A DNA stretch of 64,000 nucleotides, taken from contig NZ_JASLGR010000039.1 of assembly GCF_030150155.1 (NCBI RefSeq), positions 1 through 64,000 of the forward strand, in the 5' to 3' direction. The position numbers and the translations under genes are program-made. The DNA is from Nocardioides sp. GTDB taxonomy: Bacteria; Actinomycetota; Actinomycetes; Propionibacteriales; Nocardioidaceae. A model generated the notes under the pieces. It was not told the DNA's origin. It worked only from the letters and a program-made list of their open reading frames with translations, and made no database searches. Below are positions 50,104 to 58,629 of this stretch, one piece after another; positions within the stretch are counted from its first letter, which is position 1; every line of letters begins with the position of its first letter.

Positions 50104-51075
50104 TCAGGCCTCGCTGTGGCGGCGGGACCAGCGCTGCCGCAGTGCCGCCCGACGGGCCGAGACCCGCCCCCAGACCGACTGCTGGAAGGCCAGGGTGGCC
50201 CAGCCGGCGACCGCCATCCCGGCGACGTTGATCACCAGCTGGGCGACGCTTCCCCACAGCTCGTGGCCGATCCCGAAGGCGAGGCACAGGGCGACGTTGC
50301 CGGCTGCGGGGACGGTGGTGACGGAGATGAAGACGCCGGACAGGCCGCCGACCTTCGCCGAGGTCAGGGAGAGCACGCCGGCGGCGGCAGCGACTACCGC
50401 GACCACGAGCGACCACTTGTCGGGGGAGTAGATGAACGCGGTCAGGGGACGGGGAGCGGTGACCTGGTCGACGCTGATCCAGCCGATCCAGCGCGCGAGC
50501 AGGGCCAGCAGGGTGACGATCCCGATCGCTACCCCGAACCCGACCACGAGGCTCCGGGTGGCGAACCGAAGCAGGTCGTAGCGTCGTCGCACCAGCGCCA
50601 GACCGAGCGCCGCGATCGCGATGAACTCCGGGCCGAGCACCATCGCCCCGATGACGAGCACCTGGGAGTCGACGATGATCGCGATCGAGGCGATCAGCGT
50701 CGCCAGAGTCATGAAGGTCAGGTAGGTCCAGTTCAGCTCGGACTCGTCGTAGGCGCGCTGGGTGACGTCGGCCCAGACCACCGCGTCGGCCGACGAGCCG
50801 GGGGTGCGCTTCTCGGCCTCCAGCCCGGCTCGGGAGACCCAGGTCGCGACCGGCTGGATCTGCACCGTCCCGACCCGATGGATCCCCGTCTCGCGGAGCC
50901 GCTCGACCAGGTCGTTGAGCCCCTCCCGCGCGACGTCGACCTCGATCACGTCCCCAGGCGGGTCGAGCGAGATGCCGCGCTGGTGGATCAGGTTGGTGGT
51001 GGCGGTGTCGTCCTTGAGGGCCTCGAGGATCTCCGGAGCGAGGCCGCCGGGCGTGACGATGCGGACGTGCTGCAT
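50104..51075 (-). CDS. DUF389-family membrane protein
   Basis: A 323-residue protein: N-terminal cytosolic domain (VRIVTPGGLAPEILEALKDDTATTNLIHQRG) and six hydrophobic helices with the DUF389 hallmark LIASIAIIVDSQVLVIGAMVLGPEFIAIAALGLALVRRR and SLTSAKVGGLSGVFISVTTVPAAGNVALCLAFG. Function of the family is not established. I use ATG 51075; upstream reading is low-complexity shadow. Confidence 0.9.
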   Translation of the reverse strand: MQHVRIVTPGGLAPEILEALKDDTATTNLIHQRGISLDPPGDVIEVDVAREGLNDLVERLRETGIHRVGTVQIQPVATWVSRAGLEAEKRTPGSSADAVVWADVTQRAYDESELNWTYLTFMTLATLIASIAIIVDSQVLVIGAMVLGPEFIAIAALGLALVRRRYDLLRFATRSLVVGFGVAIGIVTLLALLARWIGWISVDQVTAPRPLTAFIYSPDKWSLVVAVVAAAAGVLSLTSAKVGGLSGVFISVTTVPAAGNVALCLAFGIGHELWGSVAQLVINVAGMAVAGWATLAFQQSVWGRVSARRAALRQRWSRRHSEA

Positions 51076-51079
51076 GGCG

Positions 51080-51685
51080 TCAGTCTGGCCGAGGTGGGTC
51101 CGATCCGTCGGGCGACACGGCCTCGCCGTCGCTGGGCGGTTCGCTCCACCCGCGGGCGATCCGGTCGGCGACGTACGCGATGGCCTCGGTCTCCGACATC
51201 GAGCGTTCTGCGACGAGGTCACGGGCCCCGAGGACGGCGAGGCGTTGTCGCACGTGCGGTGGTGCGCCATCGCCGAGCCAGACGTGGGGCAGGCCCGCTG
51301 CGAGGGCCTGACACGTGTCGACGGCCTGCAGCACCGCGTCGAGGAACGCCTCTCCGTGGCCGTCGTGGCTGAGCAGGTCCTCCAGCGGCCCGGCGCCCAC
51401 CATGCCGATCTGCCTCGCCTCGGCGTCCGGCCCGGTGGCGGCGGTTGCGAGGACGGTGAGGGCCTGCATGACCCAGGGTGCTGGTTCGGCGGTCATGGCG
51501 CAGGCGAAGTGGTACGCCGCGCCGATGGTGCCGGCGCGGTCCTCCTCCAGCCAGGTCGCCGCCCATCTCCCGAGATCGGGCCACGTCGCCAGCGTCGTTC
51601 CCTCGCTGGAGTCGACGAGGTGGCACCGGCCGTCGGCATCCAGGACGGCTTGGTCGCCGAGGACGAGGTCGCGCGGATCGGTCAT
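51080..51685 (-). CDS. Hypothetical protein
   Basis: A 201-residue soluble protein from ATG 51685, beginning MTDPRDLVLGDQAVLDADGRCH; mostly helical, with ADRIARGWSEPPSDGE near the end. I do not recognise the family; the N-terminal third resembles small actinobacterial proteins of the DUF6869 kind only loosely. It ends 4 bp before the DUF389 gene start, so the two are probably co-transcribed. Confidence 0.6.
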   Translation of the reverse strand: MTDPRDLVLGDQAVLDADGRCHLVDSSEGTTLATWPDLGRWAATWLEEDRAGTIGAAYHFACAMTAEPAPWVMQALTVLATAATGPDAEARQIGMVGAGPLEDLLSHDGHGEAFLDAVLQAVDTCQALAAGLPHVWLGDGAPPHVRQRLAVLGARDLVAERSMSETEAIAYVADRIARGWSEPPSDGEAVSPDGSDPPRPD

Positions 51686-51810
51686 GGGGTCATCGTGACC
51701 GGTCGGTGCGCTCAGCGGCCAGTGTCGCGGCACTGTGGTGATCGGCGGGGCTGATCACCCCCTCGTCGAATCCGTCACCGGCCGGGCTTTTGCTGATCAC
51801 CAAAAGGACA

Positions 51811-51828
51811 TAATGTCGCTAGACATTA
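51811..51828. promoter_or_regulatory. Inverted repeat upstream of SfnG-like gene
   Basis: TAATGTC and GACATTA are perfect 7-bp arms with a 4-base spacer GCTA, 32 bp before the ATG. Further upstream GCTGATCACC occurs twice (51750-51759 and 51792-51801), exactly 42 bp apart. Together they suggest a regulated promoter. Confidence 0.55.
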
Positions 51829-51860
51829 AGCCGTACGTCGTCCACCCGAGGAGACCTCCG

Positions 51861-52997
51861 ATGACCGCACCGCACGACGCCGATCGCCTGGCCGAGCCGC
51901 TGAAGTTCGCCTACTGGGTGCCCAACGTCAGTGGGGGACTGGTCGTGAGCAACATCGAGCAGCGCACCGACTGGAGCTACGAGTACAACGTCAAGCTCGC
52001 CCAGATCGCCGAGCGCAACGGTTTCGACTATGCGCTGACCCAGGTCCGGTACATGGCGTCGTACGGCGCCGCCTATCAGCACGAGTCGACGAGCTTCTCG
52101 CTCGCGTTGGCACTGGCGACCGAGCGGCTCCAGGTGATCGCCGCGGTGCACCCCGGTCTGTGGCAGCCTGGCGTGCTGGCCAAGTGGCTGGCCACTGCCG
52201 ACATCATCACCGGTGGACGGATCGCGACGAACGTGGTGTCGGGCTGGTTCAAGGATGAGTTCGTCCAGCTCGGCGAGCCGTGGCTGGAGCACGGCGAGCG
52301 CTACCGGCGGGCCGAGGAGTTCATCTCCTACCTGCGCGAGATCTGGACCTCGGACCAGGCCGAGCTGAAGGGCGACTTCTATCGGCTGCACGACTTCGAC
52401 ATGAAGCCCAAGCCGCTCGACCTGCCCGGCCGCCCGCACCCCGAGATCTTCATGGGCGGCAACTCCAGCGACGCCCGCGGCATGGGCGGGCGCAGTGCCG
52501 ACTGGTACTTCGCCAACGGCAACACCCCGGCCGGGATCGCCGAGCAGGTCCGCGACGTCGGCGAGATCGCCCAGCTCCACGGCCGCACCGTCAAGGTCGG
52601 CGTCAACGGCTTCATGGTCGCCCGCGACACCGAGGCCGAGGCCCACGCCACCCTCGACGAGATCATCGCGAAGGCCGACCGCGAGGCGGTCGAGGGCTTC
52701 GGTGCCGCGGTCAAGCAGGCCGGACAGTCCACCGGTGACAAGAAGGGGATGTGGGCCGACTCCGACTTCACCGACCTGGTCCAGTACAACGACGGCTTCC
52801 GCACCGGCCTGGTCGGCACGCCCGAGCAGATCGCCCGCCGCATCATCGAGTACAAGAAGGTCGGCGCCGACCTCCTGCTGCTCGGGTTCCTCCACTTCCA
52901 GGAGGAGGTCGAGTACTTCGGCCGGCATGTGCTTCCGATCGTGCGCGAGCTCGAGGCCGAGCTGGCCCAGCGTGGGGAGCTGGCCTCGGTCGGCTGA
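51861..52997 (+). CDS. sfnG: SfnG-like dimethylsulfone monooxygenase (LLM flavin oxidoreductase)
   Basis: A 378-residue class C flavin monooxygenase, FMNH2-dependent, that turns dimethylsulfone into methanesulfinate and formaldehyde. The start LKFAYWVPNVSGGLVVSNIEQRT and blocks FDYALTQVRYMASYGA, TGGRIATNVVSGWFKDEFVQLGEPWLEH, GDFYRLHDFDMKPKPL match SfnG very closely. ATG 51861 follows GAGGAGACCTCCG. No flavin reductase or sulfonate monooxygenase (msuE/ssuD) gene is adjacent, so reduced flavin must come from elsewhere. Confidence 0.9.
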   Translation: MTAPHDADRLAEPLKFAYWVPNVSGGLVVSNIEQRTDWSYEYNVKLAQIAERNGFDYALTQVRYMASYGAAYQHESTSFSLALALATERLQVIAAVHPGLWQPGVLAKWLATADIITGGRIATNVVSGWFKDEFVQLGEPWLEHGERYRRAEEFISYLREIWTSDQAELKGDFYRLHDFDMKPKPLDLPGRPHPEIFMGGNSSDARGMGGRSADWYFANGNTPAGIAEQVRDVGEIAQLHGRTVKVGVNGFMVARDTEAEAHATLDEIIAKADREAVEGFGAAVKQAGQSTGDKKGMWADSDFTDLVQYNDGFRTGLVGTPEQIARRIIEYKKVGADLLLLGFLHFQEEVEYFGRHVLPIVRELEAELAQRGELASVG

Positions 52998-53081
52998 GCC
53001 CTGCCCTATCGCCGGCGCCGTCATGACGGTGCTGTTGGATGGGGGCGTGCTGGTTCGGAGCCGGCAGGAGTGGGGTGGGCG

Positions 53082-53693
53082 ATGGCGGGCATGACTGCTG
53101 CCGAGGTGGCCGCAGCGCTGCGGGAGCGGCAATCGGCTGCCCCGGGGGCCGAGGCATCTCGGGAACGCCGTGAACGCGAACGCGCGGAGCATGCCAGACT
53201 GCTGGATGAGGGACAGGCGGAGATCCTTGCTGATCTACGTGCGATCGGGATCGATGTTCCGTCCTTGTGGCACCTTGCTGCGGGCGACGGGGCGTCCGGG
53301 GCTGTGTTCGAGGTCCTGCTGAGGCATCTGGGTGGCGCGCATCCCGACCTGATCGTCGAAGGCTTGGGGGACGCGATGGCCGGTCCTCAGGCGCGACCGT
53401 ACTGGGCGGAGCTGCGCGCGTTGCTCGCCAGCACCGAGCGTGACGTCGTACGAGATCAGACGGTGCTCATTCTCGGCTCGTGTGCCCAGCGCGCCCAGTA
53501 TGACGATCTGCTTGAGATGGTCGCTGACGAGGGGTTGGGGGACAGCCGGATCTTCCTGCTCGGGCCGCTCAACCGGATCGGCAACAGGATCGAGGCTGGC
53601 CGGGGCCGTGCCGTCGTCGGGCGTTTCGCGAACCACCCGGAGCTCGGCGTCGAAGCGGCCCGGATCTTGGCCGGACGCGGTCGCCGTGGCTGA
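53082..53693 (+). CDS. Hypothetical helical-repeat protein
   Basis: About 203 residues from ATG 53082 (AGGAG lies 11 bases before; GTG 53070 and ATG 53091 are alternatives). A charged coiled-coil-like N-terminus (SRERRERERAEHARLLDEGQAEILADL) is followed by helices reminiscent of HEAT-type repeats (VVRDQTVLILGSCAQRAQYDDLLEMVADEG, RFANHPELGVEAARILAG). No family recognised. Less biased composition than its neighbours. Confidence 0.6.
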   Translation: MAGMTAAEVAAALRERQSAAPGAEASRERRERERAEHARLLDEGQAEILADLRAIGIDVPSLWHLAAGDGASGAVFEVLLRHLGGAHPDLIVEGLGDAMAGPQARPYWAELRALLASTERDVVRDQTVLILGSCAQRAQYDDLLEMVADEGLGDSRIFLLGPLNRIGNRIEAGRGRAVVGRFANHPELGVEAARILAGRGRRG

Positions 53694-53720
53694 GGTTCGT
53701 CGACCGGGCAGACTGAGGCG

Positions 53721-54095
53721 ATGAGCGTCGCCGACAGCATCCTCGTGCCCAGCCTCATCGTCGCCCTCACCCTGACGGTCGTCTGCGCTGCGATGTGGGC
53801 GATGACGCGCTCGGGGCGGCTGGGGCTGAACCCGCTCGTCGGGATCAGGACCCGGGCCACGATGGCCTCGCCGGAGGCCTGGCGGCGCGGGCACCTCGCG
53901 GCCCAGCCTGCGTTGGTCGCTGCGGTCAGGGTCGGGATCGTCGGGCTGGTCCTGGCTGGTCTGGCTCGACTGGTGCTGCCAACCTCGGCGAGCGTGGTGG
54001 CGGCGGTGATCGGGCTGCTCGCCGCGCTCGTGCCCTTCGGGCTGCTGCTCTATGGCACCCTGCTGGCTGACCGCGCGGCGCGCTCCGGGGACTGA
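53721..54095 (+). CDS. SdpI-family membrane protein
   Basis: A 124-residue protein with three hydrophobic helices and the family signature LNPLVGIRTRATMASPEAWRRGHLAAQP. In Bacillus SdpI gives immunity to the SdpC toxin; in actinobacteria the family is widespread and unassigned. No toxin gene is visible nearby. Confidence 0.82.
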   Translation: MSVADSILVPSLIVALTLTVVCAAMWAMTRSGRLGLNPLVGIRTRATMASPEAWRRGHLAAQPALVAAVRVGIVGLVLAGLARLVLPTSASVVAAVIGLLAALVPFGLLLYGTLLADRAARSGD

Positions 54096-54199
54096 ACCCC
54101 AGCACACCTTCCGTCCAACGGGAGTCCGCCGCAGCGCCGTCGAAGGATCCTCGACAGTGGTCGTCACGGACCCCGCCCGGGGCCGGTGAGGAGGCCGCG

Positions 54200-54742
54200 A
54201 TGACCGGCGACGCAGGACGCGAACGGACCGAGTGGACCGATCGTCACGACATCCACGAGGTGGTGCTGCGTTACGCCCGCGGCATCGACCGACTCGACTT
54301 CGACCTGGTGCGAGCGGCGTACCACCCCGACGGCATCGACCACCACACCGGCTTCGAGGGCACCATCGACGAGTACCTCGCCTGGGTCGAGCCGAAGCTG
54401 CGTGCCCGCACCGGCGGCACCATGCACGTGCTCGCCAACCACCTCGTCGAGCTGTACGGCGACGTCGCGATCAGCGAGACCTACGGCACCTCGGTGCACT
54501 GGGGCGAGCCGGCCGAGGACCCGCGGGCCAACTTCACCAGCGGCGTCCGGTTCGTCGACCATCTGACCTACCGCGACGGCCGCTGGGCGATCCAGGAGCG
54601 CTGGGCGGTGCGGGAGTGGACCCGATCCGAGGTCGGCGCCTTCATGACCAAGGAGGGCGCCGGCCCGACCGGCAGCCGGGACGAGAACGACCCGCTGCGC
54701 CGGTTGCAGCGTGCCCTGACCGGAATGGAGGGCCGGCAGTGA
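54200..54742 (+). CDS. SnoaL/NTF2-like protein
   Basis: A 180-residue alpha+beta cone-fold protein: DRHDIHEVVLRYARGIDRLDFDLVRAAYHPDGIDHHTGFEGTIDEYLAWV is typical of the SnoaL-like polyketide cyclase/dehydratase-type family, and the end RYRDGRW-like LTYRDGRWAIQERWAVREWT completes the fold. It overlaps by 4 bp the next LLM oxidoreductase gene, so the two likely act on one substrate, unknown here. Confidence 0.85.
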   Translation: MTGDAGRERTEWTDRHDIHEVVLRYARGIDRLDFDLVRAAYHPDGIDHHTGFEGTIDEYLAWVEPKLRARTGGTMHVLANHLVELYGDVAISETYGTSVHWGEPAEDPRANFTSGVRFVDHLTYRDGRWAIQERWAVREWTRSEVGAFMTKEGAGPTGSRDENDPLRRLQRALTGMEGRQ

Positions 54743-55611
54743 AGGTCGGGATCAGCTCACCCATCGTCGCCCTCGCCGGCGAGCGCCCGGACTGGGAGCG
54801 CAGCGCCGGACCGGCCGAGCTCGTCCAGGTGGCCCAGGCCGCCGACCGACTCGGCTACGACTTCATGACCTGCGGCGACCACGTCGCGGTGCCGGCCGGG
54901 ATCGCGCGCGGCGAGCGCTTCTACGACCCGCTCGCGACGTTCTCCTACCTGGCGGCCCTCACCCGCCGGCTGAGGTTCCTGCCCTACGTCCTGGTGCTGC
55001 CGTTCTACCACCCGCTCGAGCTCGCCTCCCGCTACGGCTGCCTCGACCACCTCTCCGGCGGACGCCTCATCCTGGGCCTGGGCGTCGGCAACCTGGAGGA
55101 GGAGTTCGACATGCTCGGCAAGCCCTTCGCCGACCGCGGGGCGCGGGCCGACGACGCGCTGAAGGCGCTGCGGGCCTCGCTGGGGAAGCGGAGCGTCTCC
55201 TACGACGGGCCGTACTACTCCTTCGACAACCTTGTCGTCGATCCGCACGCCGCCCAGGAGCACCTGCCGATGTGGATCGGCGGGCACAGCAAGCGAGCGC
55301 TGCGTCGCGCGGTCACCCTCGCCGACGGCTGGGCCCCCGCACCGCAGGCCTTCCGCGGCCCCGCCCCCGACCTGATGCGCCAGATGCTCGACGAGGCCGA
55401 GGTCCCCGACGGGTTCCAGGTGGTCTTCAGTCCCGGCCAGCCGCTCGACCCGATCGGTGACCCCGACAGTGCCCACGTGATGCTGGCGACCGCCGCCCAG
55501 GCAGGCGGCACGCACGTCAACCTCCGGATCCAGCACCACTCGCTGGAGCACTACCTGGAGCAGCTGGAGGCGTTCGCGCAGCTCGCCGGACTGGAGATCG
55601 AACCGGCCTGA
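54739..55611 (+). CDS. LLM-class (probably F420-dependent) oxidoreductase
   Basis: A 290-residue luciferase-like TIM-barrel protein starting at GTG (GTGA overlap). Blocks: MKVGISSPIVALAG, ADRLGYDFMTCGDHVAVPA, LRFLPYVLVLPFYHPLELASRYGCLDHLSGGRLILGLGVGNLEEEF, MWIGGHSKRALRRAVTLADGWAP. The LDHLSGGRLILGLGVG stretch is characteristic of F420- or FMN-dependent members. Coupled with the SnoaL-like gene; likely part of a catabolic or detoxifying unit. Confidence 0.87.
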   Translation: MKVGISSPIVALAGERPDWERSAGPAELVQVAQAADRLGYDFMTCGDHVAVPAGIARGERFYDPLATFSYLAALTRRLRFLPYVLVLPFYHPLELASRYGCLDHLSGGRLILGLGVGNLEEEFDMLGKPFADRGARADDALKALRASLGKRSVSYDGPYYSFDNLVVDPHAAQEHLPMWIGGHSKRALRRAVTLADGWAPAPQAFRGPAPDLMRQMLDEAEVPDGFQVVFSPGQPLDPIGDPDSAHVMLATAAQAGGTHVNLRIQHHSLEHYLEQLEAFAQLAGLEIEPA

Positions 55612-55612
55612 C

Positions 55613-55852
55613 TCAGGCGCTCGGGTGCTCGTGCTGGTACGCCGACCAGTACCGCTGTGCGCGCTCGGCGCTGCCCGGGAGGATCCGGAACAGGAGCCTG
55701 GGCACGGCACCCAGGAAGCCGTAGGTCACCCCGTCGCGGGTCAGCGTGTACTGCGGCTTCGCCTCAGGCGCCTTCGCCGCCCCGCCGACGGAGACGGCGA
55801 AGGCGCAGACGCCGTTGAAGGCGATCGACGGGTTCTCGGTGGTGTCGGTCAT
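55613..55852 (-). CDS. Small conserved hypothetical protein
   Basis: A 79-residue soluble protein: IAFNGVCAFAVSVGGAAKAPEAKPQYTL, then VTYGFLGAVPRLLFRILPGSAERAQRYW. The pattern recalls short YHS-like proteins that accompany oxidoreductases, but the assignment is weak. It is convergent with the LLM gene and is preceded, 23 bp upstream of its start, by an 11-base C run (G on the plus strand). Confidence 0.65.
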   Translation of the reverse strand: MTDTTENPSIAFNGVCAFAVSVGGAAKAPEAKPQYTLTRDGVTYGFLGAVPRLLFRILPGSAERAQRYWSAYQHEHPSA

Positions 55853-55874
55853 CTCGGACTCCTGGGGTGCTCTC

Positions 55875-55885
55875 GGGGGGGGGGG
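55875..55885. repeat. Poly-G(11) homopolymer tract
   Basis: Eleven consecutive G on the plus strand, 22-33 bp upstream of the start of the minus-strand 79-residue gene. Such tracts slip during replication and can alter promoter spacing or leader structure. Confidence 0.8.
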
Positions 55886-55912
55886 GCTCGTGGCGGGAGG
55901 CCGGTGGGCGGT

Positions 55913-56272
55913 TCAGGTGCGTGCGCGGGCAGCCTTGGGTGCCTTGGGCGGGAAGGTGGCGACGTACCCGACGGAGCGCTCGAGCCACTCCGGGGCCGAC
56001 GCGGAGGCGGGGATGGTGAGGTAGCCGCCCATCGGCCGCTCGGCCGGACCGAACGGCCCGCCGCCGGCCTCGCTCAGGGCGGCGGCATCGGTCTCGTCGA
56101 GCTTGATCCCGACGCTGTCGCCGAACAGGCCGGCGAACATGTTGCCGTGCACGAACGCGCCGAGCTGGCCGAACATCGGCTTCACCTCGACCGCCGGGTC
56201 GGCCGCACTCAGGGGTGCGATCAGGTCGTGGAACCGCTGCTTGTCGGCGTCGGTCGCCTTGGGCATCTCCAT
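55913..56272 (-). CDS. TfoX N-terminal domain protein
   Basis: A 119-residue protein with the TfoX/Sxy N-terminal fold: VEVKPMFGQLGAFVHGNMFAGLFGDSVGIKLDE and MGGYLTIPASASAPEWLERSVGYVATFPPK. In Gammaproteobacteria Sxy drives competence; stand-alone N-terminal domain proteins in actinobacteria have no known role. Confidence 0.88.
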   Translation of the reverse strand: MEMPKATDADKQRFHDLIAPLSAADPAVEVKPMFGQLGAFVHGNMFAGLFGDSVGIKLDETDAAALSEAGGGPFGPAERPMGGYLTIPASASAPEWLERSVGYVATFPPKAPKAARART

Positions 56273-56321
56273 GCTGGCGACTCTAGGTCGGCGACCTGAC
56301 GCGAACCTGACCGTCGTGGGG

Positions 56322-56942
56322 TCAGTGTGCCTGCGAAAGCAGGTCGTGGCCCTGGGCGGCGAGACTGTCGGCCAGGCGGTCCAGCAGGCCGCTGTGCGAA
56401 ATGGCCGCGTCGGCCTGGGAGGCCAGGAAGGCGCCGTCGAAGACGGCCAGTGCGTACGGCGTCAGGGCGTCGGCGATCTCGGTCGCGGCGCCGGTGTCGC
56501 GGAACGCCCGCTCGATCAGCTGGTGCAGGCTGGCACTGCCGCGGCCGCGCACCCGCTGCACGATCTCGACGATGTCGGGGTCGGAGTTGCTCAGCAGCAG
56601 CACCACGAAGAGCCGCAGGAACTCCGGGTGCGCGGTGATCGAGTCGCTGGAGCGTTGCAGTGCCCAGTGCAGGAACTCGGCCGGGGTGGTGGTGCCCGAC
56701 TCGTCGGGTAGGCGCATCGACTCGAAGAACTTCTCCGCACCGCGCTCCATCACCGCGGCGAGGATGCCCGCCTTGGAGTTGAAGTGCCAGTAGATCGAGC
56801 TGTTGGGCAGCCCGGACTCCCGGGCGATGTCGGCCACCGAGGTGCCCTCGTAGCCGCGCTCGGACATCATCCGCGATGCCGCGTCGAGGATCTCGTCGCG
56901 TGAGCGGTCTCCCTGGAGGAGTCGTCTGCTGCGTCCGGCCAT
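56322..56942 (-). CDS. TetR-family repressor of the aromatic meta-cleavage operon
   Basis: A 206-residue TetR protein: HTH in RDEILDAASRMMSERGYEGTSVADIARESGLPNSSIYWHFNSKAGILAAVMER, then an all-helical ligand domain. Divergent from the hydroxylase operon, with a duplicated inverted operator between them. An aromatic substrate or ring-cleavage product is the probable inducer (inference). Confidence 0.92.
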   Translation of the reverse strand: MAGRSRRLLQGDRSRDEILDAASRMMSERGYEGTSVADIARESGLPNSSIYWHFNSKAGILAAVMERGAEKFFESMRLPDESGTTTPAEFLHWALQRSSDSITAHPEFLRLFVVLLLSNSDPDIVEIVQRVRGRGSASLHQLIERAFRDTGAATEIADALTPYALAVFDGAFLASQADAAISHSGLLDRLADSLAAQGHDLLSQAH

Positions 56943-56963
56943 GCGGCGAGTCTAGGGAACTCG

Positions 56964-57060
56964 AAGTTCTGTACTGAACATTCCAGAACGGCTTGACATC
57001 CGCCTGCTGCAGGACGTGTAATCGGCGTCACAACTGTCTGGAATGTTCAGTACAGAACTT
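56964..57060. promoter_or_regulatory. Promoter framed by two copies of a TetR operator
   Basis: A perfect 24-bp inverted repeat: the left arm 56964-56987 (AAGTTCTGTACTGAACATTC...) is the reverse complement of the right arm 57037-57060. Each arm contains an own dyad GTTC-6-GAAC. Between the arms lie TTGACA (56993-56998) and TGTAAT (57017-57022) with an 18-bp spacer, a strong sigma-70-type promoter for the plus-strand operon. The right arm ends 10 bp before the hydroxylase ATG, next to the ribosome binding site GGGAGGA. Confidence 0.85.
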
Positions 57061-57070
57061 GGGAGGAACC

Positions 57071-58615
57071 ATGCAGACCTACGACACCGACGTCGTGATC
57101 ATCGGCTACGGCCCGGCAGGCGTCGCCGCCGCGAACGCCCTGGGCGCTCGCGGCGTCTCGGCGATCGCCTTCGAGCGCGACCACGACATCTACGCCCGTG
57201 CCCGCGCCGTCACCGTCAGCGACTGGACCATGCGGATCCTCCAGTCGGTCGGCCTGGCCGAGGCCGCCAAGGCCGACATGGACCCCACTGTCGCCCTGCG
57301 CTGGATCACGTACGACGGCACCGAGATCCTCCGGATGCCGTTCCCGCCCGGCGAGTTCGGCCACGCGACGTCGTACGCCATCTATCAGCCGGCGATGGAA
57401 CAGACCCTGCGCGATGGGGCGAGCCGGTACGGCGACGCGGTCTCGGTCCGCTTCGGCACCGAGGTGACCGGGGTCGAGCAGGACGACGACGGTGTCACGG
57501 TGACCTCCCGCGACCTCGCCACCGGTGAGACGTCCACCACCCGCGCGCGCTTCGCGCTGGCCTGCCACGGTGGCGAGGCGCTCACCCGCGACCGGCTCGG
57601 GATCAACCTCGTCGGCGACACCCTGGAGCAGCGCTGGATCGTGATCGACGGCAAGGTGAAGCGGTGGTGGCCCAACCGTCACATCCTGACCTTCTGGTCC
57701 GACACCGAGCGCCCCGTCGTCGACATCGCGCTGGGTCGCGACAACCACCGCTGGGAGATCCCGCTCAAGCCCGGCGAGACCGACGCTGACTTCGACACCG
57801 AGGAGAAGGTCTGGCCGCTGCTGGAGTCCCTCGGGGTCTCGCACGAGGACATCGACATCCACGGCTACGCCTTCTACAGCCACCACATCCGGTTCGCCGA
57901 GCAGTGGCGGATGGGGCGGCTCTTCCTGCTCGGCGACGCCGCCCACCTGATGCCGCCGTGGGCCGGTGCCGGGATGCAGTCGGGCATCCGCGACGCGTTC
58001 AACATCGCCTGGAAGCTCGCCGGTGTCCTCGGTGGCACCCTGCCTGCCTCGATCCTGGACTCCTACGAGCCGGAGCGTCGTCCCAACGTCGAGTTCTACA
58101 CCGGCGTCGCGGTCCAGCTCGGTCGGATCATCAAGCAGGAGATCACCCCCGAGGAGCAGGCCGAGCTGGCCCGGTCCCAGGCCGCAGGGGAGCTGCCGCC
58201 GCTGCTGTGGCCGCCGTCGTACCCGGCCGGCTGGTTCACCGGGATCGCTGCGCCCACCGGCTTCCCCGAGGGTGCGGTGGGACGGATGATCCCGCAGCCC
58301 CGTGCCGCCGACGTCCACGGCCTGATCGGGCCGCTGGACGACCTGCTCGGCGACGGCTTCGTCGTCCTCGGCGACAACGTCGACCCGAGCGAGGTGCTCT
58401 CGGCCGAGGAGAAGGCCGACTGGGCGGCCCTCGGTGCCCGCTTCCTCGCCGTCCGTGCCGCCGACCAGACCACCCAGGGGCCCGACGAGATCGTCGACAT
58501 CGACGGCACCCTGATCGCCTGGCTGCGCGGCCACCGCGCCCGCGTCGTCGCCGTCCGCCCCGACCGGTTCGTCGCCGCCGCCGACGCCACCGGCCTCGCC
58601 GTCCCCACCCTCTGA
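57071..58615 (+). CDS. mhpA: MhpA-like FAD-dependent aromatic hydroxylase
   Basis: A 514-residue class A flavin monooxygenase resembling 3-(3-hydroxyphenyl)propionate hydroxylase. FAD-binding GxGxxG region VVIIGYGPAGVAAANALGARG, second site FLLGDAAHLMPPWAGAGMQSGIRDAFNIAWKLAGVL, and PERRPNVEF. It hydroxylates a phenol to a catechol with NAD(P)H and O2. First gene of an operon with an extradiol dioxygenase and hydrolase; the ATG follows GGGAGGAACC. The precise phenolic substrate is not determinable. Confidence 0.88.
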   Translation: MQTYDTDVVIIGYGPAGVAAANALGARGVSAIAFERDHDIYARARAVTVSDWTMRILQSVGLAEAAKADMDPTVALRWITYDGTEILRMPFPPGEFGHATSYAIYQPAMEQTLRDGASRYGDAVSVRFGTEVTGVEQDDDGVTVTSRDLATGETSTTRARFALACHGGEALTRDRLGINLVGDTLEQRWIVIDGKVKRWWPNRHILTFWSDTERPVVDIALGRDNHRWEIPLKPGETDADFDTEEKVWPLLESLGVSHEDIDIHGYAFYSHHIRFAEQWRMGRLFLLGDAAHLMPPWAGAGMQSGIRDAFNIAWKLAGVLGGTLPASILDSYEPERRPNVEFYTGVAVQLGRIIKQEITPEEQAELARSQAAGELPPLLWPPSYPAGWFTGIAAPTGFPEGAVGRMIPQPRAADVHGLIGPLDDLLGDGFVVLGDNVDPSEVLSAEEKADWAALGARFLAVRAADQTTQGPDEIVDIDGTLIAWLRGHRARVVAVRPDRFVAAADATGLAVPTL

Positions 58616-58629
58616 ACAGGAGCCACCCC

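Noticed and set aside
53721..54095. Toxin immunity system based on SdpI
   Set aside because: No SdpC-like toxin or SdpAB genes nearby; the family is common in actinobacteria without toxin partners.
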